Origin: an uncultured Clostridia bacterium
GTDB lineage: Bacteria > Bacillota > Peptococcia > Peptococcales > Peptococcaceae
Direction of reading: 5' to 3'
Length of the DNA stretch: 64,000 nucleotides
Assembly: GCA_944391625.1 (NCBI GenBank)
Contig: CALXUG010000001.1
Coordinates: 124,001 to 188,000 of the forward strand
Position 1 is the stretch's first letter; every line of letters starts with the position of its first letter. Below the pieces are notes generated by a model that saw nothing but the letters and a program-made list of their open reading frames with translations, was not told where the DNA came from and searched no databases. Shown here piece by piece: positions 49,504 through 57,885 of this stretch. A program made the position numbers and the translations under genes.

Positions 49504-50100
49504 TTAATAAAAAACGGCAACAGCAAGACAGGTCATTGTATACGAATCTTTATTTTCTATATTCAAAAGAAAAGACTTTGAAAATTCGATTGAGTAGTTA
49601 ATATGAACATTGTTACTATTTGCTAGATAAGCAGGAGTACCAATGTCTTTTCCGTCAATATTCACCACTCCATTTGTTTGTCCATATATAAATAGAATGC
49701 CTTTTCCGGTTCCGGAAAACGTAGTTTCTTTATTTAATTCTTTTGATATAATTCCTATCGCACTACCAATATCCTTTTTATCTACAGCATTCTTAATCGC
49801 TTCCAGCCCATAACTGCTGTTATTCAACTTATCCAAATATCCTGCCCTTGCATTGGTCCATTGTGCCGTTGATAATGCAGTATTGGCCGGTGCTCTGCTG
49901 CCAACCGTGGTATCCAGACAATCCACCTTAGCAGCCCTATCACCGGTCCAAGTGGCCATATGGTCAGACAAACCTTTCAGCAGCTGCTTGATGCCTGCAA
50001 ACAAACTGATGGGATTGGGTGACGGCGCATCATCCTTTGTCCCTATTTTACCATTGACTGCATCCAGGGTGTCCTTATCAGCAATGTAAGTTTTACTCAT
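49504..50100 (-). CDS. tail fibre-like protein, second copy
   Basis: 198 residues from ATG 50100 with GGGGGG 8 nt upstream. The N-terminus MSKTYIADKDTLDAVNGKIG parallels the start of the large glycine-rich fibre at 51170-52447 (HIADKETLDEVNSKIG), so both probably use the same baseplate attachment module. The C-terminal half (KGILFIYGQTNGVVNIDGKD) is a short beta-rich tip. It may be an alternative or accessory receptor-binding fibre. Confidence 0.75.
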   Translation of the reverse strand: MSKTYIADKDTLDAVNGKIGTKDDAPSPNPISLFAGIKQLLKGLSDHMATWTGDRAAKVDCLDTTVGSRAPANTALSTAQWTNARAGYLDKLNNSSYGLEAIKNAVDKKDIGSAIGIISKELNKETTFSGTGKGILFIYGQTNGVVNIDGKDIGTPAYLANSNNVHINYSIEFSKSFLLNIENKDSYTMTCLAVAVFY

Positions 50101-50143
50101 ACCGGACACCCCCCTAAACCTGCTTCGTTAAGGGATTTAGCGA

Positions 50144-50194
50144 CTAATCGCTGTACCCCCCCCCCCGCTGGATTTTTCTGGTAATTCTTTTCAT
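50144..50194 (-). pseudogene. small gene interrupted by a G11 homopolymer tract
   Basis: ATG 50194 has a perfect AAAGGAGG 9 nt upstream and follows the previous stop by one base (TAA C ATG). The frame as given reads MKRITRKIQRGGGYSD and stops at 50144, just after eleven G (complement of 50156-50166). With 12 or 9 G the frame would continue to a TGA at 50097-50099 that overlaps the next gene's ATG (ATGA), about 32 residues. This fit on both sides argues that the longer frame is the functional state. The product is not recognised. Confidence 0.6.
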
Positions 50195-50195
50195 G

Positions 50196-50639
50196 TTATT
50201 CTGCCTCCTTTGTAAACAATGCCGGCACTGTAGACGGTGCATACACCAACTTATAATCGCCTTCCCCAGTGTTCAGGATGCAGCGATACACCACACCATT
50301 TTCCCTCACCAGCATATCTTTTTTCACACCCATGCCATACACATACGGATAAATACCATCGGCATCCGGCTCCGGATAGGGATTATAATTGTTTGTGGCA
50401 ATATCCGGCGCATAAGCCTCAATGCGCTGAATCGCTGCTGCACAACGATAGGCCACACCTTTATACTGGCACATATGGCCAACGGCTTCCGTCCCTCCAT
50501 CCGGTACCCACTCCGGATACCCCGACCGAAAGATTCCCATATCCGCCTGTGGTTCTGCCGATTGCGCCTGATTGGCTCCGGCCTTTACCACACGCCCCAC
50601 ATAATCCACCAGCTTCTGACCATCTTCTAAAATTCCCAT
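50196..50639 (-). CDS. phage fibre-region protein, possible carbohydrate-binding module
   Basis: 147 residues from ATG 50639 (GGAGG 7 nt upstream). After an N-terminal helix (MGILEDGQKLVDYVGRVVKA) the protein has a Tyr/Trp-rich beta part (SGYPEWVPDGGTEAVGH, CQYKGVAYRCAAAIQRIEAY, and a final VYRCILNTGEGDYKLVYAP) that resembles the small ChiC/CBM5-12-like modules found in tail fibres. It sits among the fibre genes. Function is by resemblance only. Confidence 0.65.
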   Translation of the reverse strand: MGILEDGQKLVDYVGRVVKAGANQAQSAEPQADMGIFRSGYPEWVPDGGTEAVGHMCQYKGVAYRCAAAIQRIEAYAPDIATNNYNPYPEPDADGIYPYVYGMGVKKDMLVRENGVVYRCILNTGEGDYKLVYAPSTVPALFTKEAE

Positions 50640-50839
50640 CATTGCACCTCCGGTAAAATTGCCTGTGTAGTTTCATAGTATTGCTGCAGCTCTGCCAATT
50701 CCCCTGATGGTTCTGCTGCAGTGATGTAGGATAACTCATCAGCAGTGATTTTTCCGTCGGCTTGCATCTGCTGCAGCTTGTCTGCTGTAATTTTGCCCAA
50801 CAAAAAAAGCCTTCTCAGGCTCTCAATTAATGTGCTCAT
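50639..50839 (-). CDS. small fibre-region protein with KITADxL repeat, XkdX-like
   Basis: 66 residues, MSTLIESLRRLFLLGKITAD. Two copies of KITAD-x-L (KITADKLQQMQ and KITADELSYIT) form a short repeated turn-helix, as in XkdX-type proteins that follow tail fibre genes. AAAGGGG precedes the ATG. Its ATG overlaps the end of the upstream gene by one base. Function is unknown. Confidence 0.65.
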   Translation of the reverse strand: MSTLIESLRRLFLLGKITADKLQQMQADGKITADELSYITAAEPSGELAELQQYYETTQAILPEVQ

Positions 50840-51168
50840 TATAAGGTTCCCCTTTCCAGTAACTCCTGCGTGATGGTATCGGCGCCGTCCTGCTGGGCTT
50901 GGGCATAGTTCTTTTGCAGGGCAGCTTCCATGCGGTCTAGCTGGGTTGGTTGGGGGGCTGCTGGCTCTGGATAGTGGATTTCGCCCTCTGGGCTAAATGT
51001 GTTATCTTCTGCGTTATAGAACCAGTCTTCCTGTATTTCGTCCTTTTGTGGATGGGTTTGTAAATCAACAACAATCTTTCCATTAGGCAACACAGAGTTT
51101 GGGTTATCTGTAAAAAAATCTACCTGCATTCTAATTGCTACTACTACTGCATATCTTCCATTTGCCAT
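50839..51168 (-). CDS. fibre-associated small protein, first copy
   Basis: 109 residues from ATG 51168 (GGGGTG 9 nt upstream), which starts one base after the end of the glycine-rich fibre. The N-terminal half is beta-rich (RYAVVVAIRMQVDFFTDNPN). The C-terminus PQPTQLDRMEAALQKNYAQA plus ITQELLERGTL is shared with the protein at 49221-49487. Likely an assembly or chaperone partner of the fibre encoded just upstream. Confidence 0.7.
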   Translation of the reverse strand: MANGRYAVVVAIRMQVDFFTDNPNSVLPNGKIVVDLQTHPQKDEIQEDWFYNAEDNTFSPEGEIHYPEPAAPQPTQLDRMEAALQKNYAQAQQDGADTITQELLERGTL

Positions 51169-51169
51169 T

Positions 51170-52447
51170 TTAAGCATCACCCCATCTTACTAATAAAAAT
51201 CCGCCGGTTCCTTGTCCATTTGCACCCTTACCTCCAGTTCCTCCAGAACCACCATTTTGAGCGCCATAACTATATGATGTTCCTTTACCGGTGCCGCCGC
51301 GACCACCGGAACCGCCATCACCCCCAGCGCCACCTCCAGCACCATATCCACCTGCGTTGCCGCCAGCTCCACCGGCGCCACCACCTCCACCGCCTCCAGC
51401 ACCGCCATAACGTGAATAATCTTGTGAGCCACCACGACCACCACTGCCGCCATATCCACCAGAAACGCCATCTATAGAACCGCCTGCACCACCATTACCG
51501 CCACTGCCACCTTGTTCCGCCGAACCGCCTTCTCCATCTTCTCCTCTTGCTCCAGCACTGGCACCAGAACCACCACCAGCACTTCCAGGATTACCACTTA
51601 TGCTACCGCCAGTACCGCCACCTCCACCGCCAGATGCACCTTTTTTTCCTGGGCTGGAAGGGGTGAATGCTAGTGTTTTTCCGCCAATCTTAATTGTCTT
51701 TGAAACACCGACACCGCCGCTTACAGTTTCAGTTGCACTTGAACCATCTGAAGCACCACCAGAGCCAGTGGAACCACCATAACCTCCCTGCGCACCTTTA
51801 TTCCCACCAGCACCGCCAAAACCGAATGCGCCGCCATATCCACCAGAACCACCACCATTTTGTCCCCTATTGCCGGATATGCCTGTTACAAGCCCATATC
51901 CTAATACATCCGTATTAATTGATTCACTAATCATTGCACGCGCTAAACTTAATTTATTGCCAAAAGTAGTAGGTTTATTATAGCCGCAACTAATATTTAT
52001 CTTTTCACCGGGGGTAACATTCACTTTTACATTAATTGCATACTCTCCGGCAAGAATTTCACCACCGGCACCGCATCCATAAATAGATACGATTGATACA
52101 CCTGCCGGAACGGTAAACACTCCATCTTCTGTAAATAATTCTTCTCCAGATAATCCGCTTAAAATATCACTGATAAGTTTCGGAATGTTCGTTATGTCAG
52201 TTTTTAACGCTAATAATCCAAAACTTTTATTTTTCAGCAGCGATATAACAGAATTTGTCTTCCCAAACATGGAACCCCTGGTTTCATCTGCTCCTACATC
52301 GTTTGCATTGCCCACTGCCAAAATGGTCCGTTTCAGCCTGCCTAAGACTGTTTCCATTGCCTCCCCATCACCAGCAGTGCCAATCTTGCTGTTTACCTCA
52401 TCCAGCGTTTCTTTGTCTGCTATATGCACCTTTCCGCTATCGCTCAT
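51170..52447 (-). CDS. glycine-rich tail fibre/adhesin
   Basis: 425 residues. The first 45 residues (HIADKETLDEVNSKIGTAGD) match the second fibre and should bind the baseplate. Residues about 100-425 are dominated by Gly-rich blocks (GSGGYGGAFGFGGAGGNKGA, GGAGGGGGGGAGGAGGNAGG) with Asn/Ala/Ser spacing. This composition is known from T-even-type adhesins such as S16 gp38, where polyglycine II helices pack into a tip. It ends GGFLLVRWGDA. It is the likely receptor-binding tip. The DNA repeats are GCC/ACC-rich, which favours recombination or expansion. Confidence 0.85.
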   Translation of the reverse strand: MSDSGKVHIADKETLDEVNSKIGTAGDGEAMETVLGRLKRTILAVGNANDVGADETRGSMFGKTNSVISLLKNKSFGLLALKTDITNIPKLISDILSGLSGEELFTEDGVFTVPAGVSIVSIYGCGAGGEILAGEYAINVKVNVTPGEKINISCGYNKPTTFGNKLSLARAMISESINTDVLGYGLVTGISGNRGQNGGGSGGYGGAFGFGGAGGNKGAQGGYGGSTGSGGASDGSSATETVSGGVGVSKTIKIGGKTLAFTPSSPGKKGASGGGGGGTGGSISGNPGSAGGGSGASAGARGEDGEGGSAEQGGSGGNGGAGGSIDGVSGGYGGSGGRGGSQDYSRYGGAGGGGGGGAGGAGGNAGGYGAGGGAGGDGGSGGRGGTGKGTSYSYGAQNGGSGGTGGKGANGQGTGGFLLVRWGDA

Positions 52448-52791
52448 TGACTTTCAACCTCCTCATAATACAAGCCAATCTCATCCACACCAAACCGATA
52501 TTTCCTGCCATCGGAACCAAAGAAAAAACTTTCCTCCCCGCCCATAATGGATTTCAGCTGTTCTGTTAAAAGCAGCAGATCCTCATCACTGGCATCGTTC
52601 CCTTTATCTGCAATCAGCTGCCCCAAAGCAGCAACCATTATGGATACCTGATGTAGCGCCTTATTGTGTAAAGCCGACCTTGCCAGACCGCTGGTGACGC
52701 TGCCAATGCGCTGACTGTCTGTTGCGTATTCGTCCTGGGTTAGAGTATTGGTCCGGCTTTCATCAAACACTAAAAACCCGTTTGCTGCCAT
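52444..52791 (-). CDS. phage tail-associated protein, 115 aa
   Basis: A 115-residue protein between the baseplate genes and the fibre, starting MAANGFLVFDESRTNTLTQD. It is helical in the middle (HQVSIMVAALGQLIADKGND) and ends in a beta-strand rich in aromatic residues (SFFFGSDGRKYRFGVDEIGL). Similar short proteins connect fibres to the baseplate. The ATG has GGAG upstream. It ends 4 bases into the fibre start (ATGA-type overlap). Confidence 0.65.
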   Translation of the reverse strand: MAANGFLVFDESRTNTLTQDEYATDSQRIGSVTSGLARSALHNKALHQVSIMVAALGQLIADKGNDASDEDLLLLTEQLKSIMGGEESFFFGSDGRKYRFGVDEIGLYYEEVESQ

Positions 52792-52794
52792 CTC

Positions 52795-53349
52795 TTATAA
52801 CCACTCCCCTTCATCATAACCGCCAAAGGCTTCACTCTCACGGTCATAAGCAAATATTTGATTCTCAATGGTAGTAACCTTGAGCCGCACGCCCTCCGGC
52901 TTGGGCAAAATATAGCCGTGATTTAACAGCTGTATCTGCAAGGAATCGGCCAGCCCAATCACCGTGGCCTGCATGGTCATATCCTGATGATCAATCAACA
53001 CCAGCGTCTGGTCAGGAAATACACTCTCAAACAGCTTCTCCATTCCGGCGATGGTACCGTCCCACTGATTTTGCAAAATCTTCGCCTTTAGCACCAATCG
53101 GTACATCTCATCCTCCAGCCTGGCCGAATATCCATCAGGCTGAAAATTCAGCACCCGTTTGCGCCCAATGATCTCCCCCAGCTGATCCAGCTGCGCACCC
53201 ACTGCATCTTCAATATGAAAATGCTCATTCCAAGCATTCAGCACATTGACTGTATGCTGCAGCTTGTCCAAATAAGCGGTCAGCATGGCAATATACTTGG
53301 GCTGTCCGTGGTGTTCCGATGTAATCACATGCAAATACGCTTCTATCAT
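52795..53349 (-). CDS. baseplate protein, DUF2612 family
   Basis: 184 residues. Recognisable DUF2612/gpI-like elements: LDQLGEIIGRKRVL near the centre, an acidic ARLEDEMYRLVLKAKILQNQ helix and DGTIAGMEKLFESVF. The P2 equivalent is gpI, which joins the baseplate wedge. GGAGG precedes the ATG, which overlaps the stop of the upstream J gene. Confidence 0.8.
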   Translation of the reverse strand: MIEAYLHVITSEHHGQPKYIAMLTAYLDKLQHTVNVLNAWNEHFHIEDAVGAQLDQLGEIIGRKRVLNFQPDGYSARLEDEMYRLVLKAKILQNQWDGTIAGMEKLFESVFPDQTLVLIDHQDMTMQATVIGLADSLQIQLLNHGYILPKPEGVRLKVTTIENQIFAYDRESEAFGGYDEGEWL

Positions 53350-54512
53350 GAAACCACCTCCACCCGAATATCTTCCATGGCAATCCGCGCCGCTTCTATC
53401 AAGCCAATCTCTATCACACTGGCCGCTGCCTCATTCTTTCGATTTGCCGTTAACTGTTCCACATAGAACGTCGGCGGCTGCCCCAGCGCCTCCAGCACCG
53501 GCCCATTGAGATTAGCTGTATATGCGCTTTGACCAATGGCCAACTGATTGATACTGGTGTAAATATTTTCGCGAATCGCCGCCACAGTGGCATCGGTATA
53601 GCCGGACAACGGATGAATTTGCACCGTAACCTCCACATCTACATAGCCGGGCTGATAAAACCGAATGGGCGTAGTGATGCCATAGGCTCCGGCAACCTGC
53701 ACCACCACATCGCCATTGGTATAGCAGCCCGGCGTTTTATGCAGATAAATCAATTGCCCCAACTGGTCATCCTCTCCGCCCTCAACCACCAGCGTAATGG
53801 AATGGGGCGGCAAACCGTTTAACACTTCATCGGTATCATTTTCATAGGCAGCATGACGCACCACACCAGGGGCATTGGCAATGGCGCCGATGGTTCCTTC
53901 AAACACACTGCGGCTGGGATTGGCCACACTAGCGCTCTGCTTTATACGCAGTGCACTGTCCGTTTCCTCTTCTGCCCCCACAGCAGCAGAAACCAGATTT
54001 TCTACCGCCGTCCAACCCTTTGTCGGGGTCACAATGGTATCAATATCCCCCGGATTGGCAATCATTCTGCCGGCGCTTTTACATACGGCAGTCACCTGCA
54101 CACTGCCGCTGGCGCCAATGGTCACCTGCTCCGGCAAAGCCCATTGCTGCCCCCGCTTATCTGCCACAATCCCCTGATTGATTTTGGTATGGGGCGTGCC
54201 GCTTAATTTTACTGCGCAGCTGGAATAACCGGCCTTTTTGCGGCGAATCCCGTTGATAGCAACAATACGGTCCAAACCGGTATGCACAGCCGTCGCCGGT
54301 GAATTATTCTGATAGGCCAGCAACAACGCCTGCTGGGTATCATAAATCATCAGCGCAAAGGCAGATATCATCTGGTAATCCTGACTGTCCGGCTCCAGAT
54401 AAATATCCTGTCCAAAAATTCCTTTCATTTCTTCTATCAAACAATCCCGTATCTCCGGATAACCGGAAATATGCAATCCCGCCTCATCCACATAAGGCGC
54501 CACGTAACCCAT
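53346..54512 (-). CDS. baseplate J-like (XkdT) wedge protein
   Basis: 388 residues with the baseplate J pattern: N-terminal MGYVAPYVDEAGLHISGYPE, LALAY..., GIVADKRGQQWALPEQVTIG, NPGDIDTIVTPTKGW, and the C-terminal ALGQPPTFYVEQLTANRKNE with repeated strands. It builds the wedges of a contractile tail. The ATG overlaps the previous stop (TGATG) and GGAGG precedes it. Confidence 0.92.
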   Translation of the reverse strand: MGYVAPYVDEAGLHISGYPEIRDCLIEEMKGIFGQDIYLEPDSQDYQMISAFALMIYDTQQALLLAYQNNSPATAVHTGLDRIVAINGIRRKKAGYSSCAVKLSGTPHTKINQGIVADKRGQQWALPEQVTIGASGSVQVTAVCKSAGRMIANPGDIDTIVTPTKGWTAVENLVSAAVGAEEETDSALRIKQSASVANPSRSVFEGTIGAIANAPGVVRHAAYENDTDEVLNGLPPHSITLVVEGGEDDQLGQLIYLHKTPGCYTNGDVVVQVAGAYGITTPIRFYQPGYVDVEVTVQIHPLSGYTDATVAAIRENIYTSINQLAIGQSAYTANLNGPVLEALGQPPTFYVEQLTANRKNEAAASVIEIGLIEAARIAMEDIRVEVVS

Positions 54513-54877
54513 CAGCCCACCTCCAGTTCTATGGCTTCACGGATATTTCCAAAATCAGTTTCTATCTCCGCCTGCGCCCGATAGGCTCTGTTCACCAGTT
54601 CGCTTTGAAAACTGCTGATGCCCTTTACATGCAGCGTTCCCAAGATTCGCTCCTGCACCAGTAAGTCGATGGTTCGCTGGCCATCCTCACTGCCGCGCTG
54701 CAATAAAATCACCTGAAATAAAGGCAGACCGTCTTCTAAATCTTCCCACCATTCGCCCAGCAGAAGTTTGAGCCGCGTTCTTACCGCCTGCCCAACTCCA
54801 TCCTGCTGGCTAAAATAGTTGAAATCACCTTGCCCCAGCGTATAATCTCCACCGGCGCTCATCTGCCTGTATCTCAT
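54512..54877 (-). CDS. baseplate protein, gp25/W-like or DUF2634-like
   Basis: 121 residues. Contains GQAVRTRLKLLLGEWWEDLE and a QERILGTLHVKGISSFQSEL segment, in the position of P2 gpW / T4 gp25 in the baseplate module. The ATG overlaps the previous stop by 4 bp. Exact family uncertain; role as baseplate wedge or sheath initiator is inferred from order. Confidence 0.8.
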   Translation of the reverse strand: MRYRQMSAGGDYTLGQGDFNYFSQQDGVGQAVRTRLKLLLGEWWEDLEDGLPLFQVILLQRGSEDGQRTIDLLVQERILGTLHVKGISSFQSELVNRAYRAQAEIETDFGNIREAIELEVG

Positions 54878-55497
54878 TGCGGACCTCCCGTCTGACCATC
54901 CGGACAGAGATGGGTATGCCCCACCAAATCCACACCACCGGCCACCACTGCACCCTGCATGGCTGCATCACCGGTTACCGTTACTGTTCCGTGCACGGTA
55001 ATGCCCGCCTCATGAACTGTGATGCCGGTACCCGTTTTATGGTTCAACAGCTGCATGGTATCGGCACTGAACTTGGCCAGCCGCCTTGGCTGACTCCAGG
55101 TACCCAAAATGGCAAAGCCATCACTTAAATCATGGCGCCGCCGCTCCATCGGATTTTGCACACCGCCATTTTGCCACCAGGCATCCATACACTGGTCAGC
55201 AAAGATAACCAGGCATTCATCTCCGGCCTGTACCGGCAGCGTAAGGACATAATCTCCTGCCCGCGGCAGTACAATCGGCACATCCAACAGTGCCGGCAGC
55301 TCAATGGGCACCGGCACATAATCACTGCCCGTTACCATCTCCCGAATGGCAGGCTGCACCCGCACAGTCTGTTCTATGGCATCAAAAGATTGAATAATAC
55401 CGGGCACTGCCACCCGCAGATTTGCCGCTGCCATTTCCTCCTGTTTTCTTTGCCGGCTCAAATCGCCCCCCAAAGACTGACTAATAGTCTGTCCCAT
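54874..55497 (-). CDS. baseplate membrane-puncturing spike, Gp138 family
   Basis: 207 residues. The N-terminal OB-like part (LRVAVPGIIQSFDAIEQTVR, PVPIELPALLDVPIVLPRAG) is followed by CLVIFADQCMDAWWQNGGVQ, the hallmark of Gp138/gpV-like spikes, and a beta-helical C-terminus with VTVTGDAAMQGAVVAGGVDL. It ends in VGHTHLCPDGQTGGPQ, where His and Cys could hold the spike metal ion. It forms the trimer tip that pierces the cell envelope. Confidence 0.9.
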   Translation of the reverse strand: MGQTISQSLGGDLSRQRKQEEMAAANLRVAVPGIIQSFDAIEQTVRVQPAIREMVTGSDYVPVPIELPALLDVPIVLPRAGDYVLTLPVQAGDECLVIFADQCMDAWWQNGGVQNPMERRRHDLSDGFAILGTWSQPRRLAKFSADTMQLLNHKTGTGITVHEAGITVHGTVTVTGDAAMQGAVVAGGVDLVGHTHLCPDGQTGGPQ

Positions 55498-55513
55498 ACA
55501 ATCACCTTCCCTC

Positions 55514-57007
55514 TTAAAACGGATTGCCGCCGGAATTTGCCAACAGTGCCGGCAGATACCCGGACTGGCTCATGGCTTCAAACTCCGCATACCAGTCACT
55601 GCCGCGATTATCTCCTGTATAGGTCACCTTGGCAATTTTATAAATCCCTTGCGGATCCAGCTTTGTCTGCAAGCTACCCAAGGTTATCTGCCGCTCTTGA
55701 ACCCATTGATTATCCACCTGTACACAGCGTTCTACTTTGATTTGCGGCAATAACAAACATTTGGCTTTTATACCCAGCTCCGTCTGCTGCGGCTGACCGA
55801 TGAAACCACTATTGGGCGTTAATTTTAAAACGCTGTCCTTGGGCAAATCGGTGGCCTTAATCAGATTGACTTCACCATTGTTCATATACAAGGTTGCTTC
55901 TGAATTGCCGGCAATCTGCTGCAGATAATCTTTGGCCATACCAAAAAACACCTTACCGCGGGGCAAGGCGTTCTCTTTTAGACCATCTGATATGCTGTTG
56001 ATTTTGGCAGGTATGCTGGCTTTGGCTGTGATATATTCGGCAGCCTGCCGTTGTGTCATCCCCCGCTCCATATGATTGGCAATAAAACCGGCGTTTAAAA
56101 ATCGCTCACTATCTGCTGCTATGATTTCCATTATAAAATCTGTGCCGTTTTCCCAATACCCAAAAGACTGAATGATATCTCCCTGAAAAATCTCCCCATA
56201 ATAAGCGCCTTCATAACCGGCTTCTACATGAATGGTAGTGGCTTTCCGCAAAACAAAGGCTTCGCTGTCTCTGCTCAAATTGTAGATTTTAATGACAGAA
56301 TACTGTATATCCATCAAATAGGTTTTCACAATCTGAAACGTGATGTGCAGATTGGTAAAATCCATTGCGGCTCCATCGTCATCACGCACGATAATGCGGC
56401 AGCGGCGTCCAAATAAACGATCAGCAGATTGCAAACTATCTGCTATCGGACGCAATTCTTCATAGGTATAATCATAAGGGACAGCAACCTGATAGCCGTC
56501 ATTTTGGCTGGAACCACCATTAAAAATAAATGCTCCTTGTCCCGTTGTTTGAACCGGTCCCGTTTCATTCACAATCCCCAACAGTTGGCACGGGTCCAAC
56601 CTAGTGGCCTTATCGGCAAAATTTTGTCGAATCTCATAGTGCAGATGAATACCGGTAGAGTGGCCGGTTGTGCCAATATCACCTACCTTCTGCCCCCGTT
56701 GAATGGTCTGTCCCACCGACCAGGGCGCAGGTGTTTTCAGATGTCCGTAAATATGATAATAGCCATCCACACCACGAATCACACAATAATTGCCAAACCC
56801 ATTGGCTTCATATTTTACCAAATAGATGGTACCGCCAATGGTAGCCAGCAGATCCGGCTGACTAAACTGGGTTACCCAACTACTGTTGGCCACCAAATCA
56901 ATACCGCCGTGAATTCGATTATTAAATTGGGCGCGGCGGACGTTATAGGGACTGGTCACCCTGCTGTTTTCCACACCGGAAGACAGCGGAAATCCATAGT
57001 TAGCCAT
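55514..57007 (-). CDS. baseplate hub protein fused to N-terminal M23 peptidase
   Basis: 497 residues. Residues 1-130 are a lysostaphin-type M23 endopeptidase with HGGID (His33, Asp37), YGH (His89) and IHLHYEIR (His121, His123). After a Gly/Ser/Thr linker (ETGPVQTTGQG), residues about 170-497 form a tail hub (gpD-like) with many beta-strands and ending in the hub module KVTYTGDNRGSDWYAEFEAM. The usual order puts tail lysins at the C-terminus or in separate genes. The enzyme may cut peptidoglycan during infection. GGGGGGAAG precedes the ATG. Confidence 0.85.
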   Translation of the reverse strand: MANYGFPLSSGVENSRVTSPYNVRRAQFNNRIHGGIDLVANSSWVTQFSQPDLLATIGGTIYLVKYEANGFGNYCVIRGVDGYYHIYGHLKTPAPWSVGQTIQRGQKVGDIGTTGHSTGIHLHYEIRQNFADKATRLDPCQLLGIVNETGPVQTTGQGAFIFNGGSSQNDGYQVAVPYDYTYEELRPIADSLQSADRLFGRRCRIIVRDDDGAAMDFTNLHITFQIVKTYLMDIQYSVIKIYNLSRDSEAFVLRKATTIHVEAGYEGAYYGEIFQGDIIQSFGYWENGTDFIMEIIAADSERFLNAGFIANHMERGMTQRQAAEYITAKASIPAKINSISDGLKENALPRGKVFFGMAKDYLQQIAGNSEATLYMNNGEVNLIKATDLPKDSVLKLTPNSGFIGQPQQTELGIKAKCLLLPQIKVERCVQVDNQWVQERQITLGSLQTKLDPQGIYKIAKVTYTGDNRGSDWYAEFEAMSQSGYLPALLANSGGNPF

Positions 57008-57335
57008 CGTCTTCCCCCCATACTAAAATAAAATCGCTGCCTAATTGACCGGCACCAGGATACTCAGCGCTGTTTGGGTTCATCTGCAGTACAGTCAGAT
57101 ACCCTAAATCCAAATAAGGGTACTGGTACAACAGGTTCCCACCTTTAAAAAGCGGAAGATTGGCCAAAAGCATGTGCCCGCTTTTATCAATCAAATTCAT
57201 CGTCCAATAGCCTGCGACTTCCCGAAAGGATAGCTGAATGGTCAGTTCCACATTGCGTGCGCCTAACGGGATCACTGTCTTAAAGGTTTGGTTTGGCTGA
57301 CTGGTAACCGGCAACACATAAGGATTTTTTAACAT
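57000..57335 (-). CDS. baseplate plug-like protein (DUF6983 type)
   Basis: 111 residues from ATG 57335 (AGGAGG 7 nt upstream), overlapping the next gene by 8 bp. A beta-sandwich-like sequence with FKTVIPLGARNVELTIQLSF, WTMNLIDKSGHMLLANLPL, and GSDFILVWGEDDG. It matches the small baseplate plug proteins located between the tube-adaptor gene and the hub in gut phages. Confidence 0.75.
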   Translation of the reverse strand: MLKNPYVLPVTSQPNQTFKTVIPLGARNVELTIQLSFREVAGYWTMNLIDKSGHMLLANLPLFKGGNLLYQYPYLDLGYLTVLQMNPNSAEYPGAGQLGSDFILVWGEDDG

Positions 57336-57346
57336 CAGCACACCTC

Positions 57347-57874
57347 CTAACCAAACAGCTGACTTAAAATAGATGCATCCGGTTTCTTCACCGCTACCAC
57401 ACCGCCATCGGTACTGCCCGTGGTCTGCATTCGCTTGGATACCTTAACAGTCTGCACCTGCGCCACCAATAACTCCTGCATGGTAACCGTACACTCCATG
57501 CCATAAATGGTATTGACATCATCCGGCGCTACAATGCTTTTAATGAGCATGTTCTCATAGGCCTGCAGCCTGGTATGTACCCGAAAGGGGATACGGGAAG
57601 CCTGCAGCTCCAGCAGCACCCGATAAGCGGACACCGACTTGGTATAAGCCATAGTAAACTGACTGGGAATTACCGATGTTACCGCATCACTCATCTTAAT
57701 CCGCATACGGAGTGTTTTCGGCTCCAGATAAGCATGGTCAGCCACATTGGCGCCCTGCTGTACCGGATGGGTGGTGATTTTCATTTCACTGGTATGCTCC
57801 ATATCCAGAAAGGCATCAAAGAAATAGCCGGCAATGTTGGTTTTCACATAAATCAAATCGCTTCCATCTGCCAT
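57347..57874 (-). CDS. tail baseplate adaptor protein, Dit-like N-terminal domain
   Basis: 175 residues from ATG 57874 (GGAGG 7 nt upstream). Key segments: MADGSDLIYVKTNIAGYFFD, KITTHPVQQGANVADHAYLE, and YENMLIKSIVAPDDVNTIYG. The arrangement resembles Dit-like N-terminal domains of phage tail hubs. It connects tube to baseplate. The stop of the tape-measure gene lies 11 bp upstream of its ATG. Confidence 0.75.
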   Translation of the reverse strand: MADGSDLIYVKTNIAGYFFDAFLDMEHTSEMKITTHPVQQGANVADHAYLEPKTLRMRIKMSDAVTSVIPSQFTMAYTKSVSAYRVLLELQASRIPFRVHTRLQAYENMLIKSIVAPDDVNTIYGMECTVTMQELLVAQVQTVKVSKRMQTTGSTDGGVVAVKKPDASILSQLFG

Positions 57875-57885
57875 ATCGGTTCCTC

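Noticed and set aside
51190-51920. GCC/ACC short repeats that could look like a CRISPR or minisatellite
   Set aside because: They have no regular repeat-spacer spacing and encode Gly-rich protein; they are coding repeats of a fibre.
49221-52800. A diversity-generating retroelement for the fibres
   Set aside because: No reverse transcriptase gene or template/variable repeat pair is visible in the window.
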